From the NCBI RefSeq assembly GCF_014842025.1, contig NZ_JACYUY010000007.1:1-64000 (forward strand): a stretch of 64,000 nt of DNA, given 5' to 3'. Positions 35,044 through 45,019 of this stretch are shown here, in pieces. Made by a program: the position numbers and the translations under genes. The notes under the pieces were generated by a model. It made no database searches and was not told where the DNA came from. It saw only the letters and a list, made by a program, of their open reading frames with translations. Each line of letters begins with the position of its first letter. Within the stretch, counting starts at the first letter, position 1. The DNA is from Massilia sp. CFBP 13721 (GTDB lineage Bacteria; Pseudomonadota; Gammaproteobacteria; Burkholderiales; Burkholderiaceae_D).

Positions 35044-36210
35044 ATGAAAAATATTGTTCATTTCGGGAAATATTACTTCCCGGATGCCGGGGGGATTGAA
35101 AGTGTCACCGGGAGTCTGGCACGGGGAGCGGCCCGGAAGGGACACGCCGTCACCGTCGTCTGTTTTGAAAAAACAGCGGCAAATAGAGATGAGCAGATCG
35201 ACGGGGTAAGAGTGGTGCGGGCGCCTATCGCCAAGATGGTAGCGTCGCAGCCCCTGGGCTTGAGCTACCTGACCCGTTGCCTGCGCGAGGCGCGCGACGC
35301 TGATGTGGTCCATCTTCACGCGCCGAACATGCTTGGCGCCCTGGGTTCCCTATTGATGGGAAAGCGGCCGCGCCTGCTGGTTCACTGGCATAGCGATGTC
35401 ATCAATAAAGGAATACTGGGCAAACTGCTGCGCCCTCTGGAGACAGCGCTGCTGAAACGGGCTGATTCGATTGTCGCGACTTCCCAGGTGTATGCCGACG
35501 AATCGGCCACCTTGCGTGCTTTCAGCGACAAGATAACGGTCGTCCCGATCGGCATTCCGGATGCTACGCTCGCTGCAGGTATTGATGTCGACCCCGGACT
35601 TCCGGTCGCACTGGAGCAGGGAATTATTGGGAGAAAGCTGATTCTGGCTGTCGGGCGCCTGGTTCCCTATAAAGGTTTTGATGTGCTGATCGAGGCTGCA
35701 AAGTATCTACAGCCCGGAACGGCGGTTGTTATCGTGGGCGGCGGGCCTCTACGGGACACGCTGCAAGCGGCCATTGACGCAGCAGGTTTATCCGACACCG
35801 TTTATCTCGCCGGCCGCTTGAGCGACAGTGCTCTTCATTCACTGTTCGTTCGGGCGTCTCTGTACTGCATGCCTTCGACGTACCGAGCCGAGGCTTTCGG
35901 CGTCGTCCTGCTGGAAGCGATGGCGCACGGCTTGCCGATCGTGGCAACGGACATCCCGGGTTCTGGTGTACCGTGGGTAAACCAGCACGGTCTGACGGGG
36001 CTGAATGTTCCTGTCAGTGACCCTAGGGCGCTTGCAGACGCGTGCATCCGGATTCTATCGTCGACCGAGGAGCACGCGCGTTACGCGGAAGGGGCTCGCG
36101 CAAGGTTCTTGTCGGAATTCACCGAAGACGTATCGGTGAAAAGAATGTTGTCGGCATACAATCAGATCATCGAAAGAGACAAGCACCCTGCCGTGGCCGG
36201 CAACACGTAA
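35044..36210 (+). CDS. Glycosyltransferase family 4 (GT-B), WcaI/PimA-like
   Basis: The 388-residue product has the N-terminal GT4 pattern FGKYYFPDAGGIESVTGSLA, then VHLHAPNMLGALG, LVHWHSDVINKG, SIVATSQVYADES, AVGRLVPYKGFDVLIEA, VGGGPLRDTL and the donor motif CMPSTYRAEAFGVVLLEAMA followed by GLPIVATDIPGSGVPWV. Such enzymes often use GDP-mannose. ATG 35044 is preceded by AGGA; the frame upstream to 34981 has no leader. It follows manB, consistent with mannosyl transfer. Confidence 0.9.
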   Translation: MKNIVHFGKYYFPDAGGIESVTGSLARGAARKGHAVTVVCFEKTAANRDEQIDGVRVVRAPIAKMVASQPLGLSYLTRCLREARDADVVHLHAPNMLGALGSLLMGKRPRLLVHWHSDVINKGILGKLLRPLETALLKRADSIVATSQVYADESATLRAFSDKITVVPIGIPDATLAAGIDVDPGLPVALEQGIIGRKLILAVGRLVPYKGFDVLIEAAKYLQPGTAVVIVGGGPLRDTLQAAIDAAGLSDTVYLAGRLSDSALHSLFVRASLYCMPSTYRAEAFGVVLLEAMAHGLPIVATDIPGSGVPWVNQHGLTGLNVPVSDPRALADACIRILSSTEEHARYAEGARARFLSEFTEDVSVKRMLSAYNQIIERDKHPAVAGNT

Positions 36211-36375
36211 GGCTATCACCATCATGCACGTCCCATTCAGGAAGCCAGGGCTACTTGGCTGCGGATGTGCGCGTCATTCATACGTGCGGCTCAGCTGTTA
36301 GAATGGTCGACTTCTTTCGCCGCCGTCCGCAACCTCCACCCTGTTCAGGCAGCATTCCGCTGCCGAGAAATCGCT

Positions 36376-39225
36376 GTGCTAACTTTAATTAAGACCCCCT
36401 TCACATATTCGTGCTGCGGCGCGTTGGTTGTCAGTGCTGCCAGTGCCTTCGGCGCCACGCCCACGGTCAACGGTCAATCAGGCTATATCAACATGCCCTC
36501 GGCCGTCGTTGAGCGCGACAGCACACTCTCCGTCGGGTATGGCCATGATCGCCCATACGGCAGCTTTTGGGTCACGTCCACGGTGCTGCCTTTTCTGCAG
36601 ATCACCGGACGGTACGTATCGATCAATGGCATCCCAGGCTTTACGTTCGAACCAGGCCAGTACGGCAGTGAATATGGCCGTTACAAAGACAAGGTGGTCG
36701 ACGCCAAGCTGCGTCTCGTCCAGGAGTCCACCTGGATGCCATCGGTGGCGGTCGGCGTGACCGACCTGCTGGGAACCGAGCTGTTTAAAGGCCAGTATGT
36801 CGTCGCCACGAAAACGTTTGGCCAGGCACGAAACATTGAGGCCAGCTTGGGATATGGCAACAAACGGCCGGACGGCGTTTTCGGCGGCGTGCGTTGGGCG
36901 CCTGTTTCGATGCCAGGCTGGGCTGCAGTTGCGGAGTATGACGCCAACGATTATCCTCGCGATTTTCGTGCCGGTGAAACGGCAGCGGGACAACGCGATA
37001 AGGGCGTGGCCGTTGGCCTCGAATATCGCTGGGGCTGGCTCGGCGCGCAAATTGCGCGCCACCGCGACCATTTCAGCGCCAACGCTTACGTCAGCATTCC
37101 GTTCGCCGAACGCGAATTCCTGCCAAAGTTGCTGGAACCCGCGCCTTTCGATCCGAAAAAAGCACCGGACCGCGTCAGCGCCGCCGAGTGGCAAAAAAAC
37201 GCCGGCCATGGCGCGCAGCTGGTACAGGCGCTGGCCAGGCAAAACTTCAGGAACATCCGCGTCGAGCTCGACAGCGGTACGCTGAAGCTGACCCTGACAA
37301 ATAGCCGGATTTCCAACATGGGCCGTGCGGTGGGGCGCGCCACCCGTACCGCGCTGGCCTTTGCGCCGCAAGGCACGCGGGCGATCCACGTCACCTACAC
37401 CAGGCTCGAACAGCCAATTGCGACCTATGAATTCTTCGACCTGCAGCGCCTGACCGATTATTTCACCGGCCTGGTCGAGCGCGAGGCATTCCTGCAAACC
37501 GTGCTGGTGCGCTATGCCAATCCGGCGGACCGGGTCGGCGAGGACGAAAGCGGCCTGCTGGCGGCAGTGCGCGACGAAAGCGCCGGCCTTGGCGTGCGCG
37601 TCAACCAGGATGGCGAAATGATCCAGCTGCGATCGGAAGACCGCGAGTCCAACCGGTTCCGGATCGCGCCGCGCGTATCGTTCTTCTTCAACGACCCGAG
37701 CGGCGCCTTGCGCTACGAGGTGGCGGCGGTGTCGAACTTCGACAAGCGCCTCGGCGAAGGCCTGTATTTCAACAGCGCCCTGAAGCTGAACTTGTTCGAA
37801 AACGTGTCGGGCGTGACCCAGGCATCGAACAGCCTGCTGCCGCACGTGCGCACCGACGTCGCCGAGTACAAGCGCGGCAGCCGGTTCAAGATCAACCGCG
37901 CATTGCTCAACAAGTACATGACGCTCGACGAGCGCCTGTATGCGCGCGTCTCCGGCGGCTTGTACGAAGAAATGTACCGCGGCGCCGGCGGACAGATCCT
38001 GTATCTGCCGAGGGATTCACGCTGGGCCGTCGACCTGAGTGTCGACGCACTCGAGCAGCGCGGTTTCAAGGGCTTGTTCGACAAGCGCGACTACCGCACG
38101 GTTACCGCGCTTGGCGCCCTGCATTACAAACTGCCCTACGACATGACCGTCACTGCGAGGGCGGGGCGTTTCCTGGCCAGGGACGAGGGCGTGCGCATGG
38201 AGTTCAAGCGCCGCTTCCCGTCTGGCGTCGAGATCGGCGCCTGGTACACCAAGACCAGCGGCAAGGACATTACCAATCCAGGCACACCAACCGACCCGTA
38301 CAACGACAAGGGCGTCTTCCTTTCGGTTCCGCTGAACATCATGCTGTTGAGCGATACGCAGGCCAGCGCCGGCTTCGCCATCGCACCATGGACACGCGAC
38401 GTCGGCCAGATGGTTGCCAGTCCCGGCGACCTGTATGACCTGATGGAAGACCCGCGCCGCGACTTGAGCACCGCGGACGGGTTAGGTAATTTCGCGGAAC
38501 GCAAGGACGAGCAGAACCACCCGGGCGTCAATCCACCTGTGCGCACGCTGCCAAGCCCGTGGCCGGCGTTTCGCTGGCGCCTGGAACAGTCGGTGTCGAA
38601 CTCGCCGACCTTGCCCCAGTGGGCCAAGGGCTCGCTGCTGGCCGGCGGCGCGGTGCTTGCCGGCGCCGCCCTTGACAAGCCGGCCGACAAATTCGTCGCG
38701 AAACATCAGGATTCACGCGTCGTCGACGCCTGGGGCAATGTGGGCAAGGCAATGCCGGTCGCATTGGCCGGTGCCGCGGGTGCGGCCGTTGCCTTTGGCG
38801 ATGCGCGCATGCAAAACATCGGCATCATTTCGCTGCAGTCGATTGCCGCTTCGGGTGGCTTGTCGATGCTCACCAAACGCATCGTGCAACGCGCGCGGCC
38901 AAGCGAGGAATTGGGCACCTGGCACCGCACCGCAAATCGGTCGGATGCGTCCTTTCCCTCCAATCACGCGGCGGTGGCCTTTGCCGCAGTGACGCCGTTT
39001 GCGCAGGAATACGATGCGCCATGGCTGTATGGGCTGGCGGCCGTCGGTTCAATGGGACGGGTTGCCGAGCGCGAGCATTGGGTGTCCGACGTGGTGGCAG
39101 GGGGCATGGTAGGGTATGCGATCGGCAGCTGGCTGTGGCAAGCGCAACGCGATGATTCGCGCTCGCAGTTTGCCGTGGTGCCGGGCTCGAAATCCCTCAG
39201 CGTCAGCTGGAGCACGACGTATTGA
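36376..39225 (+). CDS. YjbH/WbfB-like exopolysaccharide protein fused to a PAP2 phosphatase domain
   Basis: The 949-residue product starts with a signal peptide (LTLIKTPFTYSCCGALVVSA, after a GTG start at 36376). Residues about 30-770 are the YjbH (DUF940) region: GQSGYINMPSAVVERDSTLS, PFLQITGRYVSINGIPG, YKDKVVDAKLRLVQES. From about residue 775 a PAP2 phosphatase domain follows with all three motifs: KRIVQRARP, SFPSNHAAVAF and REHWVSDVVAGG. YjbH proteins are outer-membrane/periplasmic and accompany YjbEFG in polysaccharide loci. The fusion adds a lipid-phosphate phosphatase. A strong terminator follows. Confidence 0.85.
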   Translation: MLTLIKTPFTYSCCGALVVSAASAFGATPTVNGQSGYINMPSAVVERDSTLSVGYGHDRPYGSFWVTSTVLPFLQITGRYVSINGIPGFTFEPGQYGSEYGRYKDKVVDAKLRLVQESTWMPSVAVGVTDLLGTELFKGQYVVATKTFGQARNIEASLGYGNKRPDGVFGGVRWAPVSMPGWAAVAEYDANDYPRDFRAGETAAGQRDKGVAVGLEYRWGWLGAQIARHRDHFSANAYVSIPFAEREFLPKLLEPAPFDPKKAPDRVSAAEWQKNAGHGAQLVQALARQNFRNIRVELDSGTLKLTLTNSRISNMGRAVGRATRTALAFAPQGTRAIHVTYTRLEQPIATYEFFDLQRLTDYFTGLVEREAFLQTVLVRYANPADRVGEDESGLLAAVRDESAGLGVRVNQDGEMIQLRSEDRESNRFRIAPRVSFFFNDPSGALRYEVAAVSNFDKRLGEGLYFNSALKLNLFENVSGVTQASNSLLPHVRTDVAEYKRGSRFKINRALLNKYMTLDERLYARVSGGLYEEMYRGAGGQILYLPRDSRWAVDLSVDALEQRGFKGLFDKRDYRTVTALGALHYKLPYDMTVTARAGRFLARDEGVRMEFKRRFPSGVEIGAWYTKTSGKDITNPGTPTDPYNDKGVFLSVPLNIMLLSDTQASAGFAIAPWTRDVGQMVASPGDLYDLMEDPRRDLSTADGLGNFAERKDEQNHPGVNPPVRTLPSPWPAFRWRLEQSVSNSPTLPQWAKGSLLAGGAVLAGAALDKPADKFVAKHQDSRVVDAWGNVGKAMPVALAGAAGAAVAFGDARMQNIGIISLQSIAASGGLSMLTKRIVQRARPSEELGTWHRTANRSDASFPSNHAAVAFAAVTPFAQEYDAPWLYGLAAVGSMGRVAEREHWVSDVVAGGMVGYAIGSWLWQAQRDDSRSQFAVVPGSKSLSVSWSTTY

Positions 39226-39263
39226 GCACAGCAAGCAGCCGCTTGAAAACTGACGTGTCAACG

Positions 39264-39300
39264 TAAAAAAGACTGGCCGCTTGCGCGGCCAGTCTTTTTT
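39264..39300 (+). terminator. Rho-independent terminator after the YjbH-PAP2 gene
   Basis: A perfect stem of AAGACTGGCCGC paired with GCGGCCAGTCTT around a TTGC loop is followed by a T run. The A-rich 5' side lets it work for both strands, serving also the convergent small gene at 39334. Confidence 0.92.
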
Positions 39301-39333
39301 ACTCATCATTTCGCGGGCTTGACGCCCGTGAAA

Positions 39334-39609
39334 TTAACGACCGTGGTGGGTCGTGGTCGAGTGGCTGGTGCTCGAATCGTTGTCGTCAGCAACGACGACA
39401 GCGATTGCTGCAACGCCGACGCCAACAGCGACCAGCGCTGCGGTCGACAGGCCGGTAGCGGCCGACAGACCAGCCATAGGACCGGTAGCTGCTGGGGCAG
39501 CAGCGGCTGGTGCAGTGGTAGCCGAGCCGGCAGCCGGGGTGGTGGTTTGTGCGAAAGCTTGGGCCGAAACCAGGGTCAGGGCGGCGCTCAGGGCGAGAAA
39601 CTTCTTCAT
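39334..39609 (-). CDS. Small secreted YjbE-like Ala/Thr-rich protein (91 aa)
   Basis: The product has a signal peptide (MKKFLALSAALTLVSAQAFA), a Thr/Ala/Pro-rich linker, a hydrophobic glycine-containing segment (TAALVAVGVGVAAIAVVVAD) and a Ser/Thr/His tail (DSSTSHSTTTHHGR). Its size, composition and position next to the YjbH gene match YjbE of the yjbEFGH polysaccharide operon; this is family resemblance, not alignment. AGGA precedes ATG 39609, and a good sigma-70 promoter lies upstream at 39668-39697. Confidence 0.78.
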   Translation of the reverse strand: MKKFLALSAALTLVSAQAFAQTTTPAAGSATTAPAAAAPAATGPMAGLSAATGLSTAALVAVGVGVAAIAVVVADDNDSSTSHSTTTHHGR

Positions 39610-39667
39610 AGGGATTTCCTTATCTACGATTAACAAAACATCGGTCAGATGCAAAAACTGCTTCATG

Positions 39668-39697
39668 ATTATATCAATGAAAGTTGCTGAGCCTCAA
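39668..39697 (-). promoter_or_regulatory. Sigma-70 promoter for the YjbE-like gene
   Basis: On the minus strand TTGAGG (-35) and a perfect TATAAT (-10) are separated by 18 bases. The -10 ends about 58 bases before the start codon at 39609. Confidence 0.7.
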
Positions 39698-40056
39698 AAA
39701 AACCATAAAGTGTTGTTTTAGTTTCTTGTTCTTGACCAAAGAAAGTGCTAGCGAGTTTAACCGGAATAGAATCTGTTCAGAGTAGTACGCAGGATGCGGC
39801 GATGACAAAAAAAGACAAACAAAGGACAGCACGGTACGAATCGTGGCGGACGAGTCTGCTACTCTAGTATAATCTTGCATTGTCTCAACTTGGCTCTGCA
39901 CACATTTTGATGAGGCTCAACCCGATTCGGCAGCAGAGGGTGGGCACAGCAAGGGCATTTATTTTCAGGCGCGGCGCGCCGTTTTTTTGCCCAAATTTTC
40001 TCTGCCTGCACAAGCGGCACGTGATGGCAGTACGGAACATAAGGATGTAAAAAAGA
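39698..40056. other. Divergent intergenic region before the WecA-like gene
   Basis: This AT-richer region has no credible gene. A TATAAT lies at 39868-39873 on the plus strand without a recognisable -35 box. It presumably holds the promoter of the gene at 40057. Confidence 0.4.
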
Positions 40057-41220
40057 ATGCTTCTTGAGAAAGTCTTACAGATTGGCCTGCTCACAGCAGG
40101 CGCGAGCTTCGCAGCAAATGCCGCAATCATCGCTTCCCAACGCTGGCACGGGAAGCTGTCCCATGATCATGACCTCGGTGGTGTGCAGAAGATGCATACG
40201 GTTGCCGTCCCTCGTATTGGCGGAATTGGTGTCGTTGCAGGCTTGATGTTCGGCGTGTGGGCATTCCGGATGCTGTTCCCGGGCCAGATCGAGGAATCGC
40301 AGATCAACCTGATTCTGTTGCTGCTTGCCGCCAGCTTGCCTGCGTTCATTGCCGGCGTTATCGAAGATTTCACCAAGCGGGTATCGGTGCGTGTGCGCCT
40401 GGCCGCCACGGTCGCCAGTTCGCTGCTGGCCAGCGGCTTGCTCGGTGCGACCTTGAGCGACCTGAATATCTGGGGCATCGACAGCCTGCTGGTATTTGCA
40501 CCGGTCGCCATCGTGGTGACCGCCGTGATTGTCGCCGGGGCAGCGAATGCCGTGAATATCATCGACGGTTTCAATGGCCTGTCGAGCAGCACGATTATCC
40601 TGATGTCGGCCGGCCTGGGCGCGATTGCCTGGCAATACGACGACGCTTTCGTCATGACCCTGGCCGCCCTGAGCGGGGGTGCGGCTTGCGGCTTTTTCCT
40701 GTTGAATTACCCGGCCGGCAAATTGTTCCTGGGTGACGGCGGTGCTTATTTCCTGGGTTTTTGGGTCGCCGAAATGGCGGTGCTGCTGCTCGTACGCCAT
40801 GCCGAAATCAATGCCTGGCAAGTGCTTGGTGTGTGCGCTTATCCGATTATTGAAGTGCTTTTCAGTATTTACCGCCGCCGTTTCATCCAGAATGTCAGCC
40901 CTGGCGCGCCGGATGCTTTGCACCTGCATACGCTCGTGTTCCGTCGCGTTGTGTTCAAGCACGTGCGTCGCGATCCAGTCCGTTCGTGGAAGCGCAATGC
41001 CGGCGTCATCTGGTTCATCAGCCCGGTGGTCGCGCTTTGCATCGCCGGCAGTGTGTTCCTGGGACATTCGGTATCGAGCGCGATCCTGCTGGTCGCAATG
41101 CAATTGGCGCTGTACGTGGCGGCATATGGGCGCGTGGTGCGCGGGCGCTGGAGCGTCCGCACTCGCCGGCCGGTACTCATGGATACCGTCGAAGCCGACG
41201 ACGTGAGTACCGTTAGCTGA
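40057..41220 (+). CDS. WecA/WbpL-type undecaprenyl-phosphate glycosyl-1-phosphate transferase
   Basis: The 387-residue polytopic protein of the MraY/WecA family has the cytoplasmic motifs KMHTVAVPRIGGIGV, the Asp-rich VIEDFTKRVSVRVRL, NAVNIIDGFNGLSS and LGDGGAYFLGF, then a positively charged loop with HLHTLVFRR. It transfers a HexNAc-1-phosphate to undecaprenyl phosphate and so starts the repeat unit. The AAGGATG leader suits ATG 40057. It closes the polysaccharide locus. Whether the sugar is GlcNAc, FucNAc or another cannot be read. Confidence 0.91.
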   Translation: MLLEKVLQIGLLTAGASFAANAAIIASQRWHGKLSHDHDLGGVQKMHTVAVPRIGGIGVVAGLMFGVWAFRMLFPGQIEESQINLILLLLAASLPAFIAGVIEDFTKRVSVRVRLAATVASSLLASGLLGATLSDLNIWGIDSLLVFAPVAIVVTAVIVAGAANAVNIIDGFNGLSSSTIILMSAGLGAIAWQYDDAFVMTLAALSGGAACGFFLLNYPAGKLFLGDGGAYFLGFWVAEMAVLLLVRHAEINAWQVLGVCAYPIIEVLFSIYRRRFIQNVSPGAPDALHLHTLVFRRVVFKHVRRDPVRSWKRNAGVIWFISPVVALCIAGSVFLGHSVSSAILLVAMQLALYVAAYGRVVRGRWSVRTRRPVLMDTVEADDVSTVS

Positions 41221-41231
41221 TTAGTCCTCTG

Positions 41232-41258
41232 AACGCCGCCGCTACAGGCGGCGTTTTG
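41232..41258 (+). terminator. Rho-independent terminator after the WecA-like gene
   Basis: The stem AACGCCGCC / GGCGGCGTT with a six-base loop is followed by TT and lies 12 bases after the stop codon. Confidence 0.85.
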
Positions 41259-41332
41259 CTGTAAGCCTCCAGTCAATCCGGATAAACGCCAAGCGGTGGC
41301 GTGCCATGAGTCCCCTATCAATCCTGTCAACA

Positions 41333-41349
41333 ATGCCGCAGCGCGGCAT
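41333..41349. repeat. Perfect short palindrome
   Basis: ATGCCGC-AGC-GCGGCAT forms a perfect seven-base stem between the WecA-like gene and the small minus-strand gene. It could end the latter's transcript, though no T run is present. Confidence 0.4.
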
Positions 41350-41484
41350 CGGTAACGTTCGTTTATCGATAGATCAGGGAGTACCGCCGGGGCGGCAGTG
41401 CGTGTGACGCACGCCATTTGGCGAGGAGAAAGGCAGGGACGACGACAGGGTCGTCTGAGAACGAATTGAAGCGAATGTTGTGAA

Positions 41485-41733
41485 TCAGCGTCGCCACTCG
41501 GCATTGGTCCACCAGCGCTGGAACCAGATGGCCCAGTGCAGCAGCAGGCCAGCGCCGAACAAATAGTCGGCGACCATGCCTGCTTGCAGCGCAGCGGCGA
41601 GAACGCCGGCAGTCAGGAAAAGCGTTCTCAGATGGGGAACAGCGCGATCGATTCGTTCGCAGTAATGCGAAAGGATGACAACGGCTGGAGAAGAATCCGC
41701 CAGCGGGCGTTTTGGCATTCTTAATTTCATCAT
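41485..41733 (-). CDS. Small hypothetical membrane protein (82 aa)
   Basis: An AGAGG site stands just before ATG 41733. The product has two hydrophobic stretches, LRTLFLTAGVLAAALQAGMVA and YLFGAGLLLHWAIWF, and ends in WWTNAEWRR. No family is recognised. It is isolated between the polysaccharide and rml genes. The ribosome site and the transmembrane-like pattern support coding; homologues were not checked. Confidence 0.5.
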   Translation of the reverse strand: MMKLRMPKRPLADSSPAVVILSHYCERIDRAVPHLRTLFLTAGVLAAALQAGMVADYLFGAGLLLHWAIWFQRWWTNAEWRR

Positions 41734-42165
41734 TACCTCTCAGGTAGGGCGCCAAAAGTCGATTCTTGTTCAATTAGAGTCTAGCACGGCCGGCACGGAG
41801 ATCGTTACATTCTTATAGAATTTGCGATAGATCAATAACTGTGTATCATTTGTTACTCCCAAAGATACAACAGTTTCAATGCATTTTTGTTAAAAATTCA
41901 AGCGTGCGCGCACATCTATTTAATCTTTAGGGCGTAATTCATCGTATTTTTTGAACAGAGGTCCTAAGAACGCATGCGACTTTCACGCAAAAGAGATAGA
42001 AGCGCCTTGCATCTCCAGACTGGTACGTGCAACAGGATGGCGACAGGGTGCAAGTCAGCCAAACGAAATTACGACGAGCCGTGAGCGCAAATGCAGTAAA
42101 CTTGCTGCTTCACACAACGCTGCCGGCAATTTCAAACTAGGTAGAAAGACGGAGAATCCACAAGC
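41734..42165. other. AT-rich intergenic region upstream of rmlB
   Basis: This stretch of 432 bases has no credible gene. It is distinctly AT-rich around 41810-41960 and should contain the rmlBDAC promoter, but no box pair of convincing match and spacing was found. Confidence 0.5.
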
Positions 42166-43227
42166 ATGACCATTTTAGTGACCGGCGGTGCCGGCTTCAT
42201 CGGGGCAAATTTCGTCCTCGACTGGCTCGCGCACGGCGACGAGACGGTGATCAACCTCGACAAGCTCACCTATGCAGGCAACCTGCGCAATCTGGACAGC
42301 CTGGCAGGCGACGCACGCCACTTCTTCGTGCACGGCGATATCGGCGACAGCGCGCTGGTGGCGCGCCTGCTGGACGAACACCGTCCGCGCGCGGTGCTGA
42401 ACTTCGCCGCCGAGAGCCATGTCGACCGTTCGATCGATGGTCCCGGCGCTTTCATCCAGACCAACGTCGTCGGCACCTTCAACCTGCTCGAAGCGGTACG
42501 CGGCTACTGGAGCGGCCTGGACGGCGAGGAGCGTGCAGCCTTCCGCTTCCTGCACGTGTCGACCGATGAAGTCTATGGCTCGCTCGACATTGGCGCGCCA
42601 GCCTTCAGCGAGACCCATCCGTTCGAGCCGAACAGCCCCTACTCGGCCAGCAAGGCCGCATCGGACCATCTGGTGCGCGCCTGGCACCATACCTACGGCT
42701 TGCCGGTCCTGACGACGAATTGTTCGAACAACTATGGCCCGTATCACTTCCCGGAAAAACTGATTCCGCTGGTAATCCACAACGCGCTGGCTGGCAAGGC
42801 ACTGCCGATCTACGGCGACGGCCAGCAGATCCGCGACTGGCTCTACGTGCTCGATCATTGCAGCGCGATTCGCCGCGTGCTCGCGGCAGGGAAGGTGGGC
42901 GAGACCTACAATGTCGGCGGCTGGAATGAGAAGGCAAACATCGACGTCGTGCGGACGCTGTGTGCGCTGCTCGACGAGTTGCGGCCACGCGGCGACGGCC
43001 AGTCGTATGCCACGCAGATGACGTTCGTGAAGGACCGTCCGGGCCACGACCGCCGCTATGCGATCGATGCGGGCAAACTCGAGCGCGAGCTCGGCTGGCG
43101 TCCGCTTGAAACGTTCGACACCGGGATCCGCAAGACTGTGGAATGGTATCTGGCAAACGCGGCGTGGGTGGAGAACGTCACCAGCGGCGCCTATCGCGAA
43201 TGGACCGACAAGCAGTACCGGGCATGA
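42166..43227 (+). CDS. rmlB: dTDP-glucose 4,6-dehydratase
   Basis: The 353-residue extended SDR has [16 protein letters not shown], the RmlB signature [38 protein letters not shown] with the catalytic Asp-Glu, and [12 protein letters not shown]. It makes dTDP-4-keto-6-deoxyglucose, the precursor for rhamnose (RmlC, RmlD) and probably for the VioA-like aminotransferase at 3237. A GGAG site lies upstream of ATG 42166. It is the first of four overlapping genes, rmlBDAC. Confidence 0.96.
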   Translation: MTILVTGGAGFIGANFVLDWLAHGDETVINLDKLTYAGNLRNLDSLAGDARHFFVHGDIGDSALVARLLDEHRPRAVLNFAAESHVDRSIDGPGAFIQTNVVGTFNLLEAVRGYWSGLDGEERAAFRFLHVSTDEVYGSLDIGAPAFSETHPFEPNSPYSASKAASDHLVRAWHHTYGLPVLTTNCSNNYGPYHFPEKLIPLVIHNALAGKALPIYGDGQQIRDWLYVLDHCSAIRRVLAAGKVGETYNVGGWNEKANIDVVRTLCALLDELRPRGDGQSYATQMTFVKDRPGHDRRYAIDAGKLERELGWRPLETFDTGIRKTVEWYLANAAWVENVTSGAYREWTDKQYRA

Positions 43228-44141
43228 AGATCCTCTTGCTTGGAAAAGACGGCCAGGTCGGTTGGGAGCTGCAACGTGCGTTGGCGCCGCTGGGCGAGTT
43301 GCGCGCACTCGGCCGCCTCGATGCCGACTTTGCGCGTCCCGAGACGCTGCGCGCGCCGATCGCCGCCTTCGGTCCGGACGTGATCGTCAATGCCGCCGCC
43401 TATACGGCTGTCGACAAGGCCGAGAGCGATGCGGCGACCGCGCACAATGTCAATGCGCTGGCCCCTGGCGTGCTGGCCGAGGAAGCTGCGGCCCGCGGCG
43501 CCTGGCTCGTGCATTATTCGACCGACTATGTGTTCGACGGCACGAAAGAAGGCGCGTATGTCGAAGGCGACGCGACCAACCCGCTGTCCGTGTACGGCCG
43601 CACCAAGTGCGAAGGGGAAGAGCGAATTCGTGCCACCGGCGCGCGCCATTTGATCTTGCGTACCAGCTGGGTGTTCGCTTCCCGCGGCGGCAATTTTGCA
43701 AAAACCATGCTCCGGCTGGCAAAGGAGCGCGAGTGCCTGAACGTCATCGCCGACCAGCACGGCGCGCCCACCGGCGCCGAACTGATCGCCGATGCCACCG
43801 CGCTTGCGCTGCACCGCCTGCGCGACACTGGCCTGGCGGCGGGCGCCGGGGGCAATCCGCTATCCGGCACCTATCACCTCGCAGCGGCCGGGACGACCAC
43901 CTGGCATAGCTATGCACAGCATGTGCTGGCCGAGGCGCTCGTGCAGGGCGCCCAGCTCAGGGCCGGCCCGCAGGAGGTGCTGCCGATCGCCACCGAGGCC
44001 TATCCGACCCCGGCGGCACGTCCACGTAATTCACGCATGGACACGCGTTTGTTCGAAACCACGTTCGGCTTGCAAATGCCGGACTGGCGCCACCACGTTA
44101 ACCGACTTATTGCCGAACTGGCAGGACAAGGACCCCTATGA
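43224..44141 (+). CDS. rmlD: dTDP-4-dehydrorhamnose reductase
   Basis: The 305-residue SDR starts [17 protein letters not shown], the RmlD cofactor motif, and has [24 protein letters not shown] and YGRTKCEGE with the catalytic Tyr-x3-Lys, then [19 protein letters not shown]. It reduces dTDP-4-keto-L-rhamnose to dTDP-L-rhamnose. ATG 43224 overlaps the rmlB stop; the track of open frame further upstream lies inside rmlB. Confidence 0.95.
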   Translation: MKILLLGKDGQVGWELQRALAPLGELRALGRLDADFARPETLRAPIAAFGPDVIVNAAAYTAVDKAESDAATAHNVNALAPGVLAEEAAARGAWLVHYSTDYVFDGTKEGAYVEGDATNPLSVYGRTKCEGEERIRATGARHLILRTSWVFASRGGNFAKTMLRLAKERECLNVIADQHGAPTGAELIADATALALHRLRDTGLAAGAGGNPLSGTYHLAAAGTTTWHSYAQHVLAEALVQGAQLRAGPQEVLPIATEAYPTPAARPRNSRMDTRLFETTFGLQMPDWRHHVNRLIAELAGQGPL

Positions 44142-45019
44142 ATCGTAAAGGCATCATCCTCGCCGGCGGCTCCGGCACCCGGCTTTATCCGGCAACCCTG
44201 GCGATATCCAAGCAGCTGCTGCCGGTGTTCGACAAGCCGATGATTTATTACCCGCTCACCACGCTCATGCTGGCCGGGATCCGCGAGATTTTGATCATCT
44301 CGACGCCACAGGACACGCCGCGCTTCGAGCAGTTGCTGGGCGACGGCGCCCGCTGGGGCCTGAAACTGTCCTACGCCGTGCAGGAATCGCCGGACGGGCT
44401 GGCGCAGGCATTCATCATCGGCGAACGGTTCCTCGACGGCAGCCCATGTGCGATGGTGCTGGGCGATAACCTCTTCTACGGCCACGACTTCAATGACCTG
44501 CTTGGCCGCGCCGATGCGCGTTCCGATTGCGCCAGCGTCTTCGCATACCACGTGCACGATCCGGAGCGCTACGGTGTCGTCGAATTCGATGCCGGCGGCA
44601 AGGCGGTCAGCCTGGAAGAAAAGCCTGCCGTGCCGCGTTCGAGCTACGCCGTGACCGGCCTGTACTTCTACGATCACGACGTGGTCGAGTTTGCGCGCAT
44701 GCTCAAACCTTCCCCGCGGGGCGAACTCGAAATCACCGACCTGAACCGGATGTACATGGAACGGGGCCGGCTGCACGTCGAAATCATGGGCCGCGGTTAT
44801 GCCTGGCTTGATACGGGCACCCACGAGTCCCTGCTCGACGCCAGCCAGTTCATTGCGACGATCGAGAAGCGCCAGGGCTTGAAGGTTGCCTGTCCAGAAG
44901 AGATCGCCTTCCGCAAGGGGTGGATCAGCCGCGGCGAACTCGAAATACTGGCCGCGCCGATGAAGAAAAACGGCTACGGCCAGTATTTGTTCCATATCCT
45001 TAATGAAACTGTTTTTTGA
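44138..45019 (+). CDS. rmlA: Glucose-1-phosphate thymidylyltransferase
   Basis: The 293-residue product has the nucleotidyltransferase signature [20 protein letters not shown], then [31 protein letters not shown] and the family-specific [16 protein letters not shown]. It makes dTDP-glucose from glucose-1-phosphate and dTTP. Overlaps of four bases with rmlD and one base with rmlC show tight translational coupling. Confidence 0.96.
   Translation: MNRKGIILAGGSGTRLYPATLAISKQLLPVFDKPMIYYPLTTLMLAGIREILIISTPQDTPRFEQLLGDGARWGLKLSYAVQESPDGLAQAFIIGERFLDGSPCAMVLGDNLFYGHDFNDLLGRADARSDCASVFAYHVHDPERYGVVEFDAGGKAVSLEEKPAVPRSSYAVTGLYFYDHDVVEFARMLKPSPRGELEITDLNRMYMERGRLHVEIMGRGYAWLDTGTHESLLDASQFIATIEKRQGLKVACPEEIAFRKGWISRGELEILAAPMKKNGYGQYLFHILNETVF

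Noticed and set aside
39848..39864. Possible sigma-54 site (TGGC...TGCT)
   Set aside because: The GG and GC doublets are 11 bases apart instead of 10.
42039..42054. Possible sigma-54 site before rmlB (TGGCGACAGGGTGCA)
   Set aside because: The spacing between GG and GC is 9 instead of 10 bases.
41951..42169. 72-codon frame before rmlB
   Set aside because: No ribosome site, no domain, and an unusual composition; probably chance in the promoter region.
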